From Mariannaea sp. PMI_226 (lineage: Eukaryota > Ascomycota > Sordariomycetes > Hypocreales > Nectriaceae), in assembly GCA_024336345.1 (NCBI GenBank), contig JANFOG010000003.1, forward strand, positions 2,114,501-2,178,500: DNA of 64,000 nucleotides, written 5' to 3'. Shown one piece after another: positions 11,688 through 23,451 of the stretch. Each line of letters opens with the position of its first letter. Positions within the stretch are counted from its first letter, which is position 1. Under the pieces are notes generated by a model. That model did no database searches, was not told the origin of the DNA, and saw only the letters and a list, made by a program, of their open reading frames with translations. A program made the position numbers and the translations under genes.

Positions 11688-13792
11688 CTAAACAGCTGTT
11701 CCAGGCGCCGGGGCGCCAGCACTTCCTTCTCGAGGTCTTCGCCCACCCTTCAAGCTCTTCATACGTCCTAGAAGTCCGGATGGTTTTGACCCCGCACCAT
11801 CCTCAAGCGTTGTAGTGGCTTCTGTCGTAGACCGTCGCTCCAGCACGAGACCAACCGAAGGCCGTCGGGCTTCTGTAGGTGGGCTTGGATCCCTAGGCTT
11901 CACAGTCAAAGTTTCCTCGTCCTTGCTAAAGTCGAAGAATGGGTTGTTATCAGTACTACCACTCCTAGCTAGCGGTGTGCTTTCGGGCGAGATCCTGGTA
12001 TAGCCCCCTTCAGCTACTGACCGGTTGGGATTACCAGCCTTGTTGATGCCACGGAAGCGTTGCGCCAACGACTTCTTACGCTGGAGACCACCCTCAGAGC
12101 TTTGTTGCGCCTGGTCTTGCATGCTGCGGGCGATTGCACTCCTTGCAGCAGGAGTGCCCTCCAAAAAGGTCGAAGTGCCTAAACCATGGCTCTCGTCCCC
12201 ATGCACAATGCTGCCGCGTGAAGAGGCGTCGAAAATAACAGGCTCACGACGATTGCTCGACCTTCCACCAGCAGCATAATCTCGAAATGCTTCACCATTA
12301 CCCTGTCCCATGAAGATAGAATGATCGGCTTGGGCGTTGAGCGGACCAGCGCCACCTAATGAGTTGTTGAGAGAGTCTTTGGGGAAAGCTTGCATGGGTG
12401 CGAGCCGGCTTTTATTCCGATTGCGGTGGGGGTTCAAGGCATCAAAGGGGCCATCGTGATGGAAGACTTGCGTAACGTTAGCAAACAATCAATAGCTTTG
12501 GTTTGCAAGGGGAAAATCGCAGACGCACGTCCGGTTCCGTAGATGCTCGTTGCATCAAGTTGATCAATAACATCCATTCGGCGGCTGGGCCGTCCCGACT
12601 TGCCTCGCTCTTTTCCACTACCACTACCACTGCCACCACCACCGCCGTTGCGAAGCCTCTCTCGGCGCTTAGCCTCAATCATTCGCTTTTCTTCTTCTGT
12701 AAGCGGTTGTGCATCAAAGTCCATTACAGATGATTCGGAGTTCCGTCGCGGTCGTCGCTGAGGCGGCGCCTTGCGTTGGGGTGATTGATTGGCATTCGGT
12801 CGGGAGCTTCCAGCGCCTTGCATCCTTCGAGCTCTAAGTGCTTCTTCCTGGGAGCGCGTCGGTCGATGTTGGCCATCAGCTGGCGGTGGTTGCCGGGCAT
12901 TGTCGCTAGGTCGGCGCGGAGGCGGTCGGTCCATTGGGCGGCGAGGTGGTTTACCAGTTGGTGGCTTTGGTCGATTGTTCTTATCGTCAAGTGTCAAGGA
13001 ATCCTAGGGAGCTTAAGGTCAGCGCGTTTGTCGGTGACTAAGGCCTTTCACGATTCGTGAATTGGTGCTGGGCGCAATGTAGCAGACACCTGGCAGCCGT
13101 GATTGAAGGTGGAAAAAAAAGGCGATAGAACATACAAAAATCTCCTCGGCAGAGAGCGATTTAGACTTGGAATCTGGTTGTGGCGCCATGATACCTGGTG
13201 ATCTTAGGGGAGGCGGTGCCTGGTCAAGAAAAGGGTTGCGCGAAAGAGGGCGGGGAGGAGGATCCTCGAAGGGAGAGGCGGGTTTGTTGAAATAAGAAGG
13301 GGATTCGAGGTTGGCAGGGGAAGCCGCACGGTTTCGAAAGGGATTGTTGGAAGATAGGTTGAGAGTGAGACCAGGTGATGATGGCTGGCCAGAACCGCTT
13401 GCGTGGCCTGCGTGCAACAAACCCGTCAGTTGGGAACCAAGGAAATGCAAAGTAAACGGGCGCATGCATGCAAAATGACGATGACATATGGGTTAGGATG
13501 AAACAGACAATCTCCTCTACATGACACAACAGGACCGCCATCTAAGTGGACCAAAGAGCTGCGCATCTTGGCTGAGTTGTCGTCCAACTTGGCACGCGCC
13601 CCTTTCCGCTCCCTTCCCCCTTCTCCATTCAGTCCCCTTTTGCATTTTTCTTGAGCGTCACAGACGCCTGGTTGGGGGGCAAGAATCCAGGAGGGTGTCC
13701 TTGGGGAGGGGCGGTTTGTCGCAGATGGTATCAATGGGAGATCAAGGGGAGGGTGGGCGCTTACCAGGCTGTAGGGAATAATCGGTCGACAT
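11688..13792 (-). CDS. PAL1: Pal1 family cell-morphology protein
   Basis: The exons, in transcript order, are 13792-13765, 13407-13136, 13003-12529 and 12466-11688, encoding 517 aa. The first intron is 357 nt long; the others are 132 and 62 nt. Exon 1 is short (MSTDYSLQPG), and the phase closes exactly into HASGSGQ. The diagnostic Pal1 core is split by introns: SAEEIF joins DSLTLDD, and DVIDQLDATSIYGTG joins LFHHDGPFDA, followed by NPHRNRN. In S. pombe, Pal1 binds the endocytic protein Sla2, sits at growing tips and is needed for cylindrical cell shape. The N-terminal third is Pro/Ser-rich and contains three NPF motifs (EH-domain ligands: NNPFRN, RNPFLD and, near the C terminus, NNPFFD), which fits an endocytic adaptor. 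The third intron has a less common GTGCGT donor and a GCTAACG branch site. Confidence 0.93.
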
Positions 13793-16700
13793 GATGGCAA
13801 GAATATCGAACTTGGATAGCGGTGGCTAGGCGAAGGCCCCAACTATCGGGAAGCAGACTCAGTTGGAAGCAATGCAGAGAAATAGAAATCGGAAAATCGA
13901 ACAATGCAGGGTGAAACAGAGGCGAGATGCGTCGAGAAACTGGCCGGATTGGATTTTGCCCCGATCCGTGTTGCTAGATACGGAGTTCAGAAACGGTTAA
14001 ATTCCTAGGGGAACCCCCAACCTAGCGTCATACCAAGTTGCAAAACACAAAAGGATGCCACGAACGAGTTGAATCCCAGTTAATCAATCCAGGGCCGCGA
14101 TGGGCGATGGGGCGAGTCAAGGGTCTGATGTTTGGTCCGGGTTTGGTGGTGGATTGGGTGGTGCGCCGAGGACTAAGTACCCAAGGGCCTTGCGAAGGAA
14201 AGGGGTTGGCTCGTCAGGTACTATACGAAAGATTACTTGGGCGGTGAAGCGGTAAAGGGTTTCCGATTTTGACGCGTCCGGGTTCTGTCAAAGTCACTAT
14301 CGTGGTATCACCAAGCACAAGTGATGTCTCGGGCCGGCGCAAGCAATGAGAGTTTGTCAATGAGAGCAATGAGCTGGCTGAGGGTGTTTCGATCTGCGGG
14401 TGTCGGCTGAAAGGTTAAGCAATTGCTTGGACGTTTCGGGGCCTCGCTGGCTGGTCGTCAGGCCTGGTCTATCAGCGGGGCAGTCGAAGGAGGGATGTCC
14501 ACTTCGGGTTGGGCTGGGTTGGTCTGAGCCGGGGAGGGACTTTGCTAGAAGGTTTGTGCGGGTGCTTGTGCCTGGACCTTGTGCCTTGTGCCGTCCACTT
14601 AAACAAGGGTGGGTAAGGGGTGAGAGAAAGTATTAACACTGGGTCCGAGTTTGGTAGACGATCGTAAGGGTAGGCGGTTAGTTTCGTGCCCTTTCTATCC
14701 TTTGCGTACTGCCAAACTGTGGTTGTAAAGGTCGAGCAGTAATGTCGGGTAAGAGAATCAAGAGAATCTAAAGAGGTGAATGGAAAATAGTCGATGTACG
14801 GCGGGAAGCGACGAGCCCCGTCTCTCTAGCTAGATGCAGAGAGGAGACGCGGTGGATTCAGGGGGTGTTGTCGACACCTTCAACTAACTTTAGGAATCGC
14901 AAGAGGAGAAAAGGAATTTCCAAGTGGGAATGGTGCGAGACTATGACGAGTTCGACGGGGTACGGCAACGGTATCAGAGAGATTTTTCGATATTGGAGGA
15001 GAGATAAGTGGCCGAAATAAGTGGTGATGAGTAGCGATCAGTGAATGCTATAACGCTTTTTGTCTCGAGTGTCTGGCGATCCTTGAGGCTACAGAGACTT
15101 TGGTGGGGTAATCAGGAGTTGCACGTTATGTCTGTCAAACTTTTCTTGCGTCTGATTGATGTCGACCAGGAGGAGCAACAGCGGGAAACGAGAGGGATTG
15201 ACGATGAAATGGAAATATCGAGGCGGAAGAGAGAGGAAGAGCAGTGGACCCAATATCAACGGGTTGTTCGAAGCCCAAGGACTGGGCGAGCCAGAGAGAG
15301 AGAGAGAGAGAGACGCCTTTTCAGCCGGTGTGGATGAGGAAGTTTAGGTGAGGAAGGAGAGTTTTAGAGGAATAAGAAGAGAGGTAGTAATTGGGGAGGA
15401 AGGGGTGAGAGGAAAGAGCAAGTAGGGCCAGGTGCAAAACTCCGAAGCAATGGGATGGGGCAGTCAGCACAACCTGAGGGCTGTGAGGGCTGAGAGGGCT
15501 GAGCCGACTACCTTGCTACTCGATCGCATGTATGTATGTATGTATGTATGAATGTATGCATGTATGTCCCTGCAAAGAGATGGGAGCTGAGAGTGGGCGT
15601 CCCAAAAGAGGCGGGAATGATTGAGGGGAGGGGACTCGACAGCAACGTGGGACTTGGCGGGTAGACGATGGACGATGGACGATGGGACGGGAGGTACCTG
15701 AGTGCCTGGTTCACCATCACGCTGTTACCTCCGTGATGCATCGGGCTATAATTGACTACTAAACTACCTTGCCTTACTTTACAGCATGCACACAGAACAT
15801 AGACTACCATGTGGCGCAGGCTACGGAGTAATTAGCCATTGGACATTTGTGCAGAACTTCGTATCCAATGTTGGCCCCAGATTGCACCCATCCAGGCACG
15901 CGTAAAGTACTGCTTAATAAAGGTCCCAACCTCAGGTTGGTAAGGTGAGGTAAGGTAGCTCTAGCATAGGCACAAATTATACAGAGTACATAATAAGCGT
16001 TTTTCAGCCTGGGAAGCGTACAAAGGCAAGGCACATAGTCGGTCGTGCATAGTCAGTTGTATTGACTCCCTTGCTCCGCAAGTTAGCTGAGAACGGGAGT
16101 TATTACTACATAGGCTGAGCCTGCAAGGCGCGTTGTGAACGAGGAATCAACTAATAAGCGCCACCATCCGCTAGTTCCTAAGGCGTCATTAAGATTGAAC
16201 CATTTGGCTGACGGCCTGAGCCTAAGCAATAAGCAACCCTGGCCCGGGCATGCTCCAGATGAAGTAATCGACCAGATGGTTATGGAGTCATGATCCCTCC
16301 CTTCCCGGGGACCAACAGAATTCTGGACATGCAAAGTCGCGTACATGGTTAAATTACAATGGATGCATGTTCGGCAGATGCTAGTATGGGGTACAGTACT
16401 GTACCGCGTCGATAACCAAGCTACTGTACTGTACTCCGTCCAACGCATCGTATTAGGATTGCTACTATGTACGTAACTCGAAGGAATTGCATGCGTCGTA
16501 GCGTACAAGTAGGCAAAGGTAATTACTTAGTGGGTAAGTTGGTACCTTGGCTAGTACAAAAAGCATAGAGTATCCCGCACGACCTGGGCCAGGTCCGTTC
16601 AAGTAAGTACATACATAGTACGGAGTAGTAATTAGGTAGTCCATACCTGGGCCAACTTTACTTGGTTGAATAGGTAATTACATTGATGCCAGCTCGATGC

Positions 16701-19700
16701 TGCCAACCCCAATGCTTGAAGCTCCTAGGAGGCATTGTTGTTTTATTAATACGACAAGTATAAAGATTATACACGAGTCAGATAGCAACAACGAAGCCCC
16801 TTTCTTCCAATGTCCCCCCCTCACCCTTAGCTCAGTGCTATAGTCAACTGAGGTGGTCGTGACCTACTCAAGAGTGAGCTCCCATCTCCATGAACCATTT
16901 CCCCTGACCCCTCCAAGCCAAGTGCACAGACCTAATAATGGAGTCGACCAGGCCCAAACCACCTGTGCCCTGTGCCTTGACGGCTGTGCCTCTGCCCACT
17001 GTAGCGCAGCCACCTGATCCGCTTTTTGGGCGCTTTGGGTGGCGCCAATTCGCAGCTTGAGCTGTCTCTTCGGGAGTTCAAGTAATAAGGTAATTATTGC
17101 AACAATTGGTAGGCAAGGGAGATAATAACTGCATGGCATACTGGACTCATGGGCACTCCTGCATCCATGTGTGTGTCTCTCTCTCTCTCATGATATGTTT
17201 TTTTTTTTCATTTGTCTGTACAGGTATGCACGGGGATGCCATCCTGCTTGGCAACCCGCCTGCAACTGGCTGATATGTTACTCTCGAAACATCCGCACTC
17301 GGCATAAAAGAGCTCCATGTCCCGAAGCCTTGCTCTGGGGACGTAAACGCCTAGGTTAGGCTGGCTAGAGTGCATAGTAATAATTGTTGAGGTCTGCTTT
17401 TTGCCCTCAACCATCATCTCATCTCAGGGCCTATGGGTAATACATACAGGACTGTAATTACGATTACTATTAGTACCTATTGACTTACTAGACTGATCCC
17501 CACGGAAAAAAAGGGTCCGTTCGAGTCCCCTACCATACTGCGCTGTGTAAGTAATAACAATCGCCCGGACCCCTGGTCCATGGCTTGCTGCTCTTCATTT
17601 ACGTCGTATTGCTTTTATTTAGCCTTCTTATTTGGTCAGTACTCCATCGCTTATTGTACGTAAGGGGATCACTGGAGTGCCACTGGAGTGCTGATCCAAG
17701 GAGATTTTATGCATGCATGTAAGTTAGACTAATAAGTTAATTAATATTGCCACCATGATAAATCAACCACGGTGCCCTGATCTAAGAGCCACCAGTGGGT
17801 TACAGAGTACTGCAAAATAGACAAGTGCTCTATCACAGTAGATGGGCATTTGCGTACGATATCCATGCGTAAAGTAGGCCAAGTTATGTTATCTGGAGTA
17901 TCATTGCCCGAGCCTCAGTATCCGCCATGTCTTACATACTCCAAAATTCGTTCCCGGAAACCGTAGCAACAAACGGTCCATTGTTTAATTAGGGCTTCAT
18001 CTCAAGCTTCCAACAAGACGGAGTAACAGTTTTTTTTTGAGAGAGCATCGACCAGGGTTATACGGGGTACCCTTCTCAATCTTGCATATCCTGCGCTTAT
18101 TTTCTGCTTGCGTGGTCATTGCCTCATACACCCAGTTCTGAACAATAAATACTTGCAGATCAGTCAACCTCATGTTCATTTATGCTCATGCTCAAGCGCC
18201 CATGTCCATGCCTATGCTCATTCATTTTCATATTCGGTTGAATTATCATTTAGGGTCATTTAGGGGAGCAGGAAGAGCAATGTCACCTCGTGTTCGAAAG
18301 ATGACACCCCAAGTCCTTTAGCTATAGTAAATCCCAGCCGAATGAATATCCGTATATTGCTTATATTAGAATGCATGGGACTTCCTATACATCGGGCCAA
18401 AAAAAAAAGGGGCGGGCACTCAGACGTTTCTCCGTGACACAATTTCGCAAACAGCTCGCTTCTCTGTCTGCTAGATGTTACAATGCAACGGCACATGTGT
18501 ATTGTATTATGGAGTACCAGAGCGCTGTCTTGCCGCATGATCTCGGGCTCAAAAACCGTTGAGGGGAAGACATTCAAATATCTCATTTCCCGTCATTGTA
18601 ACGTGCCACTTCCAGATCCAAAACCTACAGACGTCAGTAAGTGTGCGCACGTTCACTTCCTGACTCTCTTGAGGGAATCACAATTCTTTACCCTGTGATC
18701 CCATATTGGAGCGATCCCAATGTGAACCTCAGCTGTGGTCAGAAGCAGTAGTATCTTCGGGAACATGTGTCTAGGGTAGGCCATGGGTGACTTGCAGATT
18801 GATAAGTAATTGGGCAAGGAATCAAGCTCTTCACTTGGTGGCGTTATGATGGAATGTAGCTATTTTCGAACTGGTTTCTTGGGGAAATGCCCTCCAACTA
18901 CTGTTGTGACCAACATTTTAGTCAGTTGCCACATGAGCGACGTGTTCATCTGAATGGACACATATGTAGATCACGACGATTAGAGCGGTTAGTGTTAGTG
19001 ACAATCATCCAATCTTTTGCCTTCCTAGGAAAAAAGGAATGCCTAAAGGATTTCATTATTATTGCATCGGATAATGCAGGAGGCAAGTTGATTTAATTTG
19101 GCTGGTTCCAGTGAGACCAGAAGCTCCAGGATGGGCAGAAAAAACAGACATTTACTGAGGGCTTGAATACACGGTAGCCTGAACATGTGCCTTATTGCAG
19201 TTCATGGTCAGAAAAAGAGTAAAAAGGCAACACCACATTATGTCTAATCAGTAATTTCAGGATCCAGGGAGAAAAAAACATGAATCGAAGAAAGACCCGG
19301 GATGCTACCAGAACTTCTCGACGGATAACAGCCAAAGACTCTGACAAGCTCGTAACTCCACCATTTCGATGTATGCTCGTCACTTGGGCAACATGATTTT
19401 CCTGATATATACTTCTACAAGATGACATAGGCACGTGCTGGCACGAACCCCATCAGCACTACCCGTTTATCCTCGAACTGGCTTCTCTACATTATTCTTG
19501 TGGATTGACATGAAGGGGAAAGCAACCCCCGAGGGCGATAGTGCATATATACCTACAGAACTATACTACGGACATTCAAACCTCTCGCTAGGATAAGGAA
19601 TCATGCCATTTCCCTGAAGCACACGGAGCAAGGCTTTTGAGATTTGATATATGTGTCTCTTGGGAACAAAATAAGTAGTTGTGTCTAGCAAAATCCAATC

Positions 19701-20251
19701 CCTTTGACCATCCTCTCTGCACCTTCAAGCCAAGGCGCTGCACTCTAGCTTACGCATTGTAGATACTCTCAAATCAGACTTTTTTTTTTTTATTTCATGG
19801 ATCGCAACTAGCCTACCTATTTCTTTAATTATAATGAGGCCAGTAACTCCTGTCAAATTGATATTGATCCTACAGACTCTCAACAATCTCGGCAACAGCG
19901 AAAAAGCTAGGCGAGGGTTGTATTATCCCGTTCGTCACACGTTGCCAGGCAGCCTCGTGAATGTTTTTTTTTTCGTGAACAATCCCCTTCGAAACAGCAA
20001 GGTAACATGTGTGACTTTCCTTTAACTGGAGGTACACTGGCTATATCTTCCACCAGTACTTGAGACCTCCAAAAGATAGTTTTACTTCAAAAGCCAACAA
20101 TGTTACTACTATATGTTTACCATACGTCGACAATGCCTATTAACATCAATCACCTCTCACCTATTGGTCCCCTCTTCTATTGGCGTCCTTTCCTTCCTTG
20201 GCTTCTCACAGACCCAGACCTACAGCCAAAACGTGAAATATTCGTGTTCAT
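13793..20251. other. 6.5-kb gene-poor region with microsatellites and dispersed short motifs
   Basis: I find no credible gene here. The first 1.6 kb is purine-rich on the plus strand, hence pyrimidine-rich on the PAL1 sense strand, and may be an extended PAL1 promoter or leader. Microsatellites occur at 15293-15313 (AG) and 15527-15567 (TATG). Several TACGGAGTA/TACTCCGT copies are present (15822, 16432, 16619). About 17900-20000 is AT-richer with short A and T runs. ORFs here are short and show no domain-like composition. Confidence 0.55.
15527..15567. repeat. (TATG)n microsatellite
   Basis: Tandem TATG units with two imperfect copies, followed directly by more TGTATG words. An AG dinucleotide run lies nearby at 15293-15313. 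Both are in gene-free sequence. Confidence 0.85.
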
Positions 20252-21308
20252 TCACCACGGGAGCTGCAGCGGAGTTGGCAAGTCTCTCCCAAGTACAACA
20301 TCGGCAGTCCCGATATCCCCTAGCCATTGTAATCAGTAACTTTTTCCTTCTTTCTTTTGGTACTTGTTTCGTCTCGTCTCGGTTTGTCTCGCACGAAGAA
20401 AGGATCGGAGCACTTACTCGGACCTCGAGGAGCCCAGTACTCCCCCGTCGTACTCATGTCCAACTTATCCATCCACTCGATGAGAGTATTCGCTGCCTCG
20501 GCCGGTGTCACAGCTGTGTAACACCGTGCAAATTAGCTTCTCAAATACCTTTTGAGTTGCGAAAAGAAAGGGGCATCCAGCAAGCTGGTATGAAGCAACT
20601 TACCTCCGCCAGCGTCCCAGTATTTATCATATCCGACACCTGCTGTCATGTCGGTACGCATAAAGCCCGGATGCACAATGCTGATAATAACACCTTTCGG
20701 CTTGAGGTCCAAGCTGAGGAGTCGACCAGCCATGTTGAGGGCAGCTTTGCTGGCATGGTGGGCGTAGTTACCACCTCCTTCTTTCTCGTGTCGGAGGCTG
20801 ATGCTACCGGCTTCGGATGAGACTAGGACGACCTTGGAGCCTTCTTGCAAGAGGCCAGCATGGGAAAGCCGATGAACAATGAAGACGGGGGCGATTGAGC
20901 TGGTGGTGTACATGCGTTGCTCATCATCCCAGTTCGGTCCTTTCTCAGCGCTGAAGTCCTCTGTGGCAAGGTAGCCAGCAGAAATGATCTTTATGTGTTG
21001 GTATATGTCAGAACTAGAGACGTCTTTCGGCGGTCGGTACCTGATCAACTTGCCACAATATCGAGCTTCTTTTGTTCTCCATTCAGGCTTAATACAATCT
21101 CATCGCCAACACGGGAGCTAGTTAGATCAATTCCCGATAACCACTTGACCTCGGAAGGGAAATCTGCCGGGTGCGAGGTAGAACGACTCGTTCCATAAAT
21201 CTTGGTATCCCCTTGGGCGGCATATTGCTTTGCGAGACTCGCACCTAGGCCTCGGGTGGCACCGACTATCAACACTGACGGCATGTCAACAGTATCCTGA
21301 ATTTGCAT
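20252..21308 (-). CDS. Short-chain dehydrogenase/reductase with an atypical active site
   Basis: The exons, in transcript order, are 21308-21054, 20988-20604, 20513-20418 and 20319-20252, encoding 267 aa. A downstream in-frame ATG (residue 9, MPSVLIVGATRG) could be the true start. The NAD(P)-binding motif is G16-ATRG-L-G22. The ISAG strand (88-90) stands for NNAG, and SSEAGSI supplies the catalytic Ser. The usual YxxxK is altered. The segment reads NYAHHASKAALN, so four residues before Lys166 there is His162, and Tyr160 is shifted. HPGFMRTDM and a TPLQLPW end follow. Exon 1 ends ATTGTG before GCAAGT, so intron 1 appears to be GC-AG. It is the only reading that gives LDIVIISAGY, although a GTGGCA donor one codon earlier is possible. 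The substrate is unknown. It is divergent from the Nudix gene. Confidence 0.88.
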
Positions 21309-22284
21309 GACACAAGTATCTAATGGAATTGTTGATGAGAAGTCAGGTCAAACTTGGCATGTGTTCGTGCAAGGTAGAAAAAGTACCTTTGGACGTTGGG
21401 ACTGTGTCTCACTGGTCCCATTGTTGGGGTTGGTATGAGCTACTGCTGCACGCCTTGCTATCTAGGTAGATACCTGGGGTACTTGGGTAAGCACATGGCA
21501 TCATAGATGTACCTAGGTAAGATAGGTAGGTTTGCGAGATGCAGTTGGTTGTCCGCTTCAAAGGGAAAAGGAAAAAAAAGTAGACTATAGGGTAGCATTC
21601 TCGAACCTGGAGGAAGCATCAAGTAACATCGCGGGGTGACGGGCAGAAGACCTTACTCGTCAATGGGAGCCATTCAAGCTAGCCACCAGCGCAAGTCGAC
21701 TGGCCTCTCTCAAACTTGGCTGGTGCTGCAGGACGATCCTATCACAGGCTCCCTTCAACCACATCCCTGGCGCCATGATTTCTGCGGCCGTTGTCGGTCA
21801 ATGAGCTAGATGCAGCCAACCTGCGCTCATCACACAACCCTACATAAGCATCGTGCTCGGATAGCTTCCTATTTGGCTCTGCCTCTCATGACTCGCAGCC
21901 CATGTGCTGTATTGTTCAGGTGACCGCCTCACCGGTTCAAGGGGGTACGTGTGGCCTGCATGCTGCAGCTTGCCCCTTTTTGCCCTCATCGGATCTCGAC
22001 ACTGCCCCTCATCGGAATCAAGAATTCTCCTTGGGGCATTTGAATCTTGTTTCCAGAGTTATATAAGAGGGGCAAAGAGAGAGGCTATGTGTGAGGGCAA
22101 GAAAAAGAAAGGACAAGCTCATTCTCCGAGGTTGTCATCCGTAAAGAGATAGATTCTACCGCCCATCAGACTGTAGTTTTTTTTTCACCAGTGACTGAGA
22201 TTGACTCGGTCCTACTCGATCCAAACGGCGAGCACTATCTCCTTTTCTCATCTAATCAGTCATCTGCTGCATCAATCAGCCGAC
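21309..22284. other. Divergent promoter region between the SDR and Nudix genes
   Basis: About 1 kb between divergent starts. It holds CTAGGTAG/TACCTAGGTAAGATAGGTAG words near 21460-21535 and a TATA-like box before the Nudix gene. A T-run lies at 22175-22184. I find no coding sequence that I can support. Confidence 0.55.
22060..22067 (+). promoter_or_regulatory. TATA-like box of the Nudix gene
   Basis: TATATAAG followed by AGGGG, 218 nt upstream of the ATG at 22285. Position and consensus are those of a TATA box with a short leader. No transcript start is known. Confidence 0.4.
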
Positions 22285-22890
22285 ATGCCTCCATTTCCGG
22301 TAAATCCCAACTACACAGCCGCCGACTTTCTCTCAACACAACAGCGGCACTATGCCTCTGAGGACTTGATCATCTCTTGCGGTTGCGTCCCCGTGGACCC
22401 GGTTGCCCGCAAGATCGCCATTCTCCGCAAGCTGAGCGACCCGGAAATCGTTTCGTTGCCAAAGGGTCGCAAGAACATTGGAGAGGACATCCACGCGGCC
22501 GCCCTTCGCGAGACATACGAGGAGACTGGCATCCGCTTCACTGAACTCAAGCTCAGAACCGCTACTCGCGCCACTCCGACCCCGAATCACAACGGATACG
22601 TTCAGGGGGAAAATCCGTCAGTGGCGAGGGAGGTGCCGAATAACGAGGTTTCCTCGGTCTGCTTATACCCGGACATATCGACTGGATGCTTCAAAATAGT
22701 CTTCTGGTTCCCTGCTGAAGGTGACTCAACTCATCTGCCCGATGACGGTACGAGGGAGCATTGGGAGATGAACACTGTCGTGGAATGGGTTGATGCGGAT
22801 GCTGCGGCAAGTAGGATGTCGTTTGAAGCCGACAAAAAAGTGATCGAGAAGGTGCTGACAGACATGAGGAGGACTGGCTACTCCATCTGA
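22285..22890 (+). CDS. Nudix hydrolase
   Basis: Single exon, 201 aa. The start is the ATG in GACATGCC at 22285; upstream in-frame sequence has no ATG. The Nudix box runs from G61 to I83 and fits GX5EX7REUXEEXGU with G61, E67, R75-E76, E79-E80 and G82. The position after RE is Thr77 instead of an aliphatic residue, a mild deviation. The metal-binding glutamates are intact, so hydrolysis of a nucleoside diphosphate linked to another moiety, or of a diphosphoinositol polyphosphate, is expected. The start of the fold (ISCGCVPVD...KIAILRKL) and the downstream FKIVFWFPA strand resemble fungal proteins of the diadenosine/diphosphoinositol polyphosphate group, but substrate cannot be read from sequence. 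The protein is probably cytosolic, with no signal peptide or membrane segment. It is convergent with the RabGAP gene. Confidence 0.92.
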   Translation: MPPFPVNPNYTAADFLSTQQRHYASEDLIISCGCVPVDPVARKIAILRKLSDPEIVSLPKGRKNIGEDIHAAALRETYEETGIRFTELKLRTATRATPTPNHNGYVQGENPSVAREVPNNEVSSVCLYPDISTGCFKIVFWFPAEGDSTHLPDDGTREHWEMNTVVEWVDADAAASRMSFEADKKVIEKVLTDMRRTGYSI

Positions 22891-23451
22891 AGTATTTGAG
22901 CCACATATTGTCTTAGGCCTGGGCCTGTCTGTCGATGTGATGGTTCAGGCAAACAAAAGTGTTGGTGTGGTTTCACTGAGAAATAGTTACATGAAAGGTT
23001 CACAGAATAGGTCCCTCACTCACATGGCATTAGCGGAGCATCTAGTTGAAGCAGGTACTAGTTACTTTGCATAGGTTAGGTAGCCATTGGCTTCTCATGG
23101 CATTGACTGTCTAAGTTGGTGCGTCCAATAATGTCGACGCCAATGGGGCCATGGACAGAAGTAATACACGAGAGCAAGTCAATATATTAAATGTACCTGT
23201 CCGTAACGAAGGACTCTCCCCGTTATCAGCTTTGCCTAGGCGCATTGCCTATTTGTATATATATATATATTGGACAGGCCCTAAAACTTAACACATACCA
23301 TAGTCCCTAGCCGTGAGATTCCATTCAGCCATCCTATTCCATCTTTCCATCATCTTACAAAACTCCTGCGCCTCAGACATAACCATAGATACTAAACCCA
23401 ACCCGTCTAAATTTCGTTTGCATTGATATCCCTGCCTATTGTATCCATTGC
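22891..23451. other. Convergent intergenic region
   Basis: This is the 3' UTR space of the Nudix and RabGAP genes. A TATATATATATAT run lies near 23257-23270. No other signal is visible. Confidence 0.6.

Noticed and set aside
17515..17535. tRNA B-box-like GTTCGAGTCCC
   Set aside because: The flanks do not form a T-arm stem, and no acceptor, D or anticodon arm can be folded upstream.
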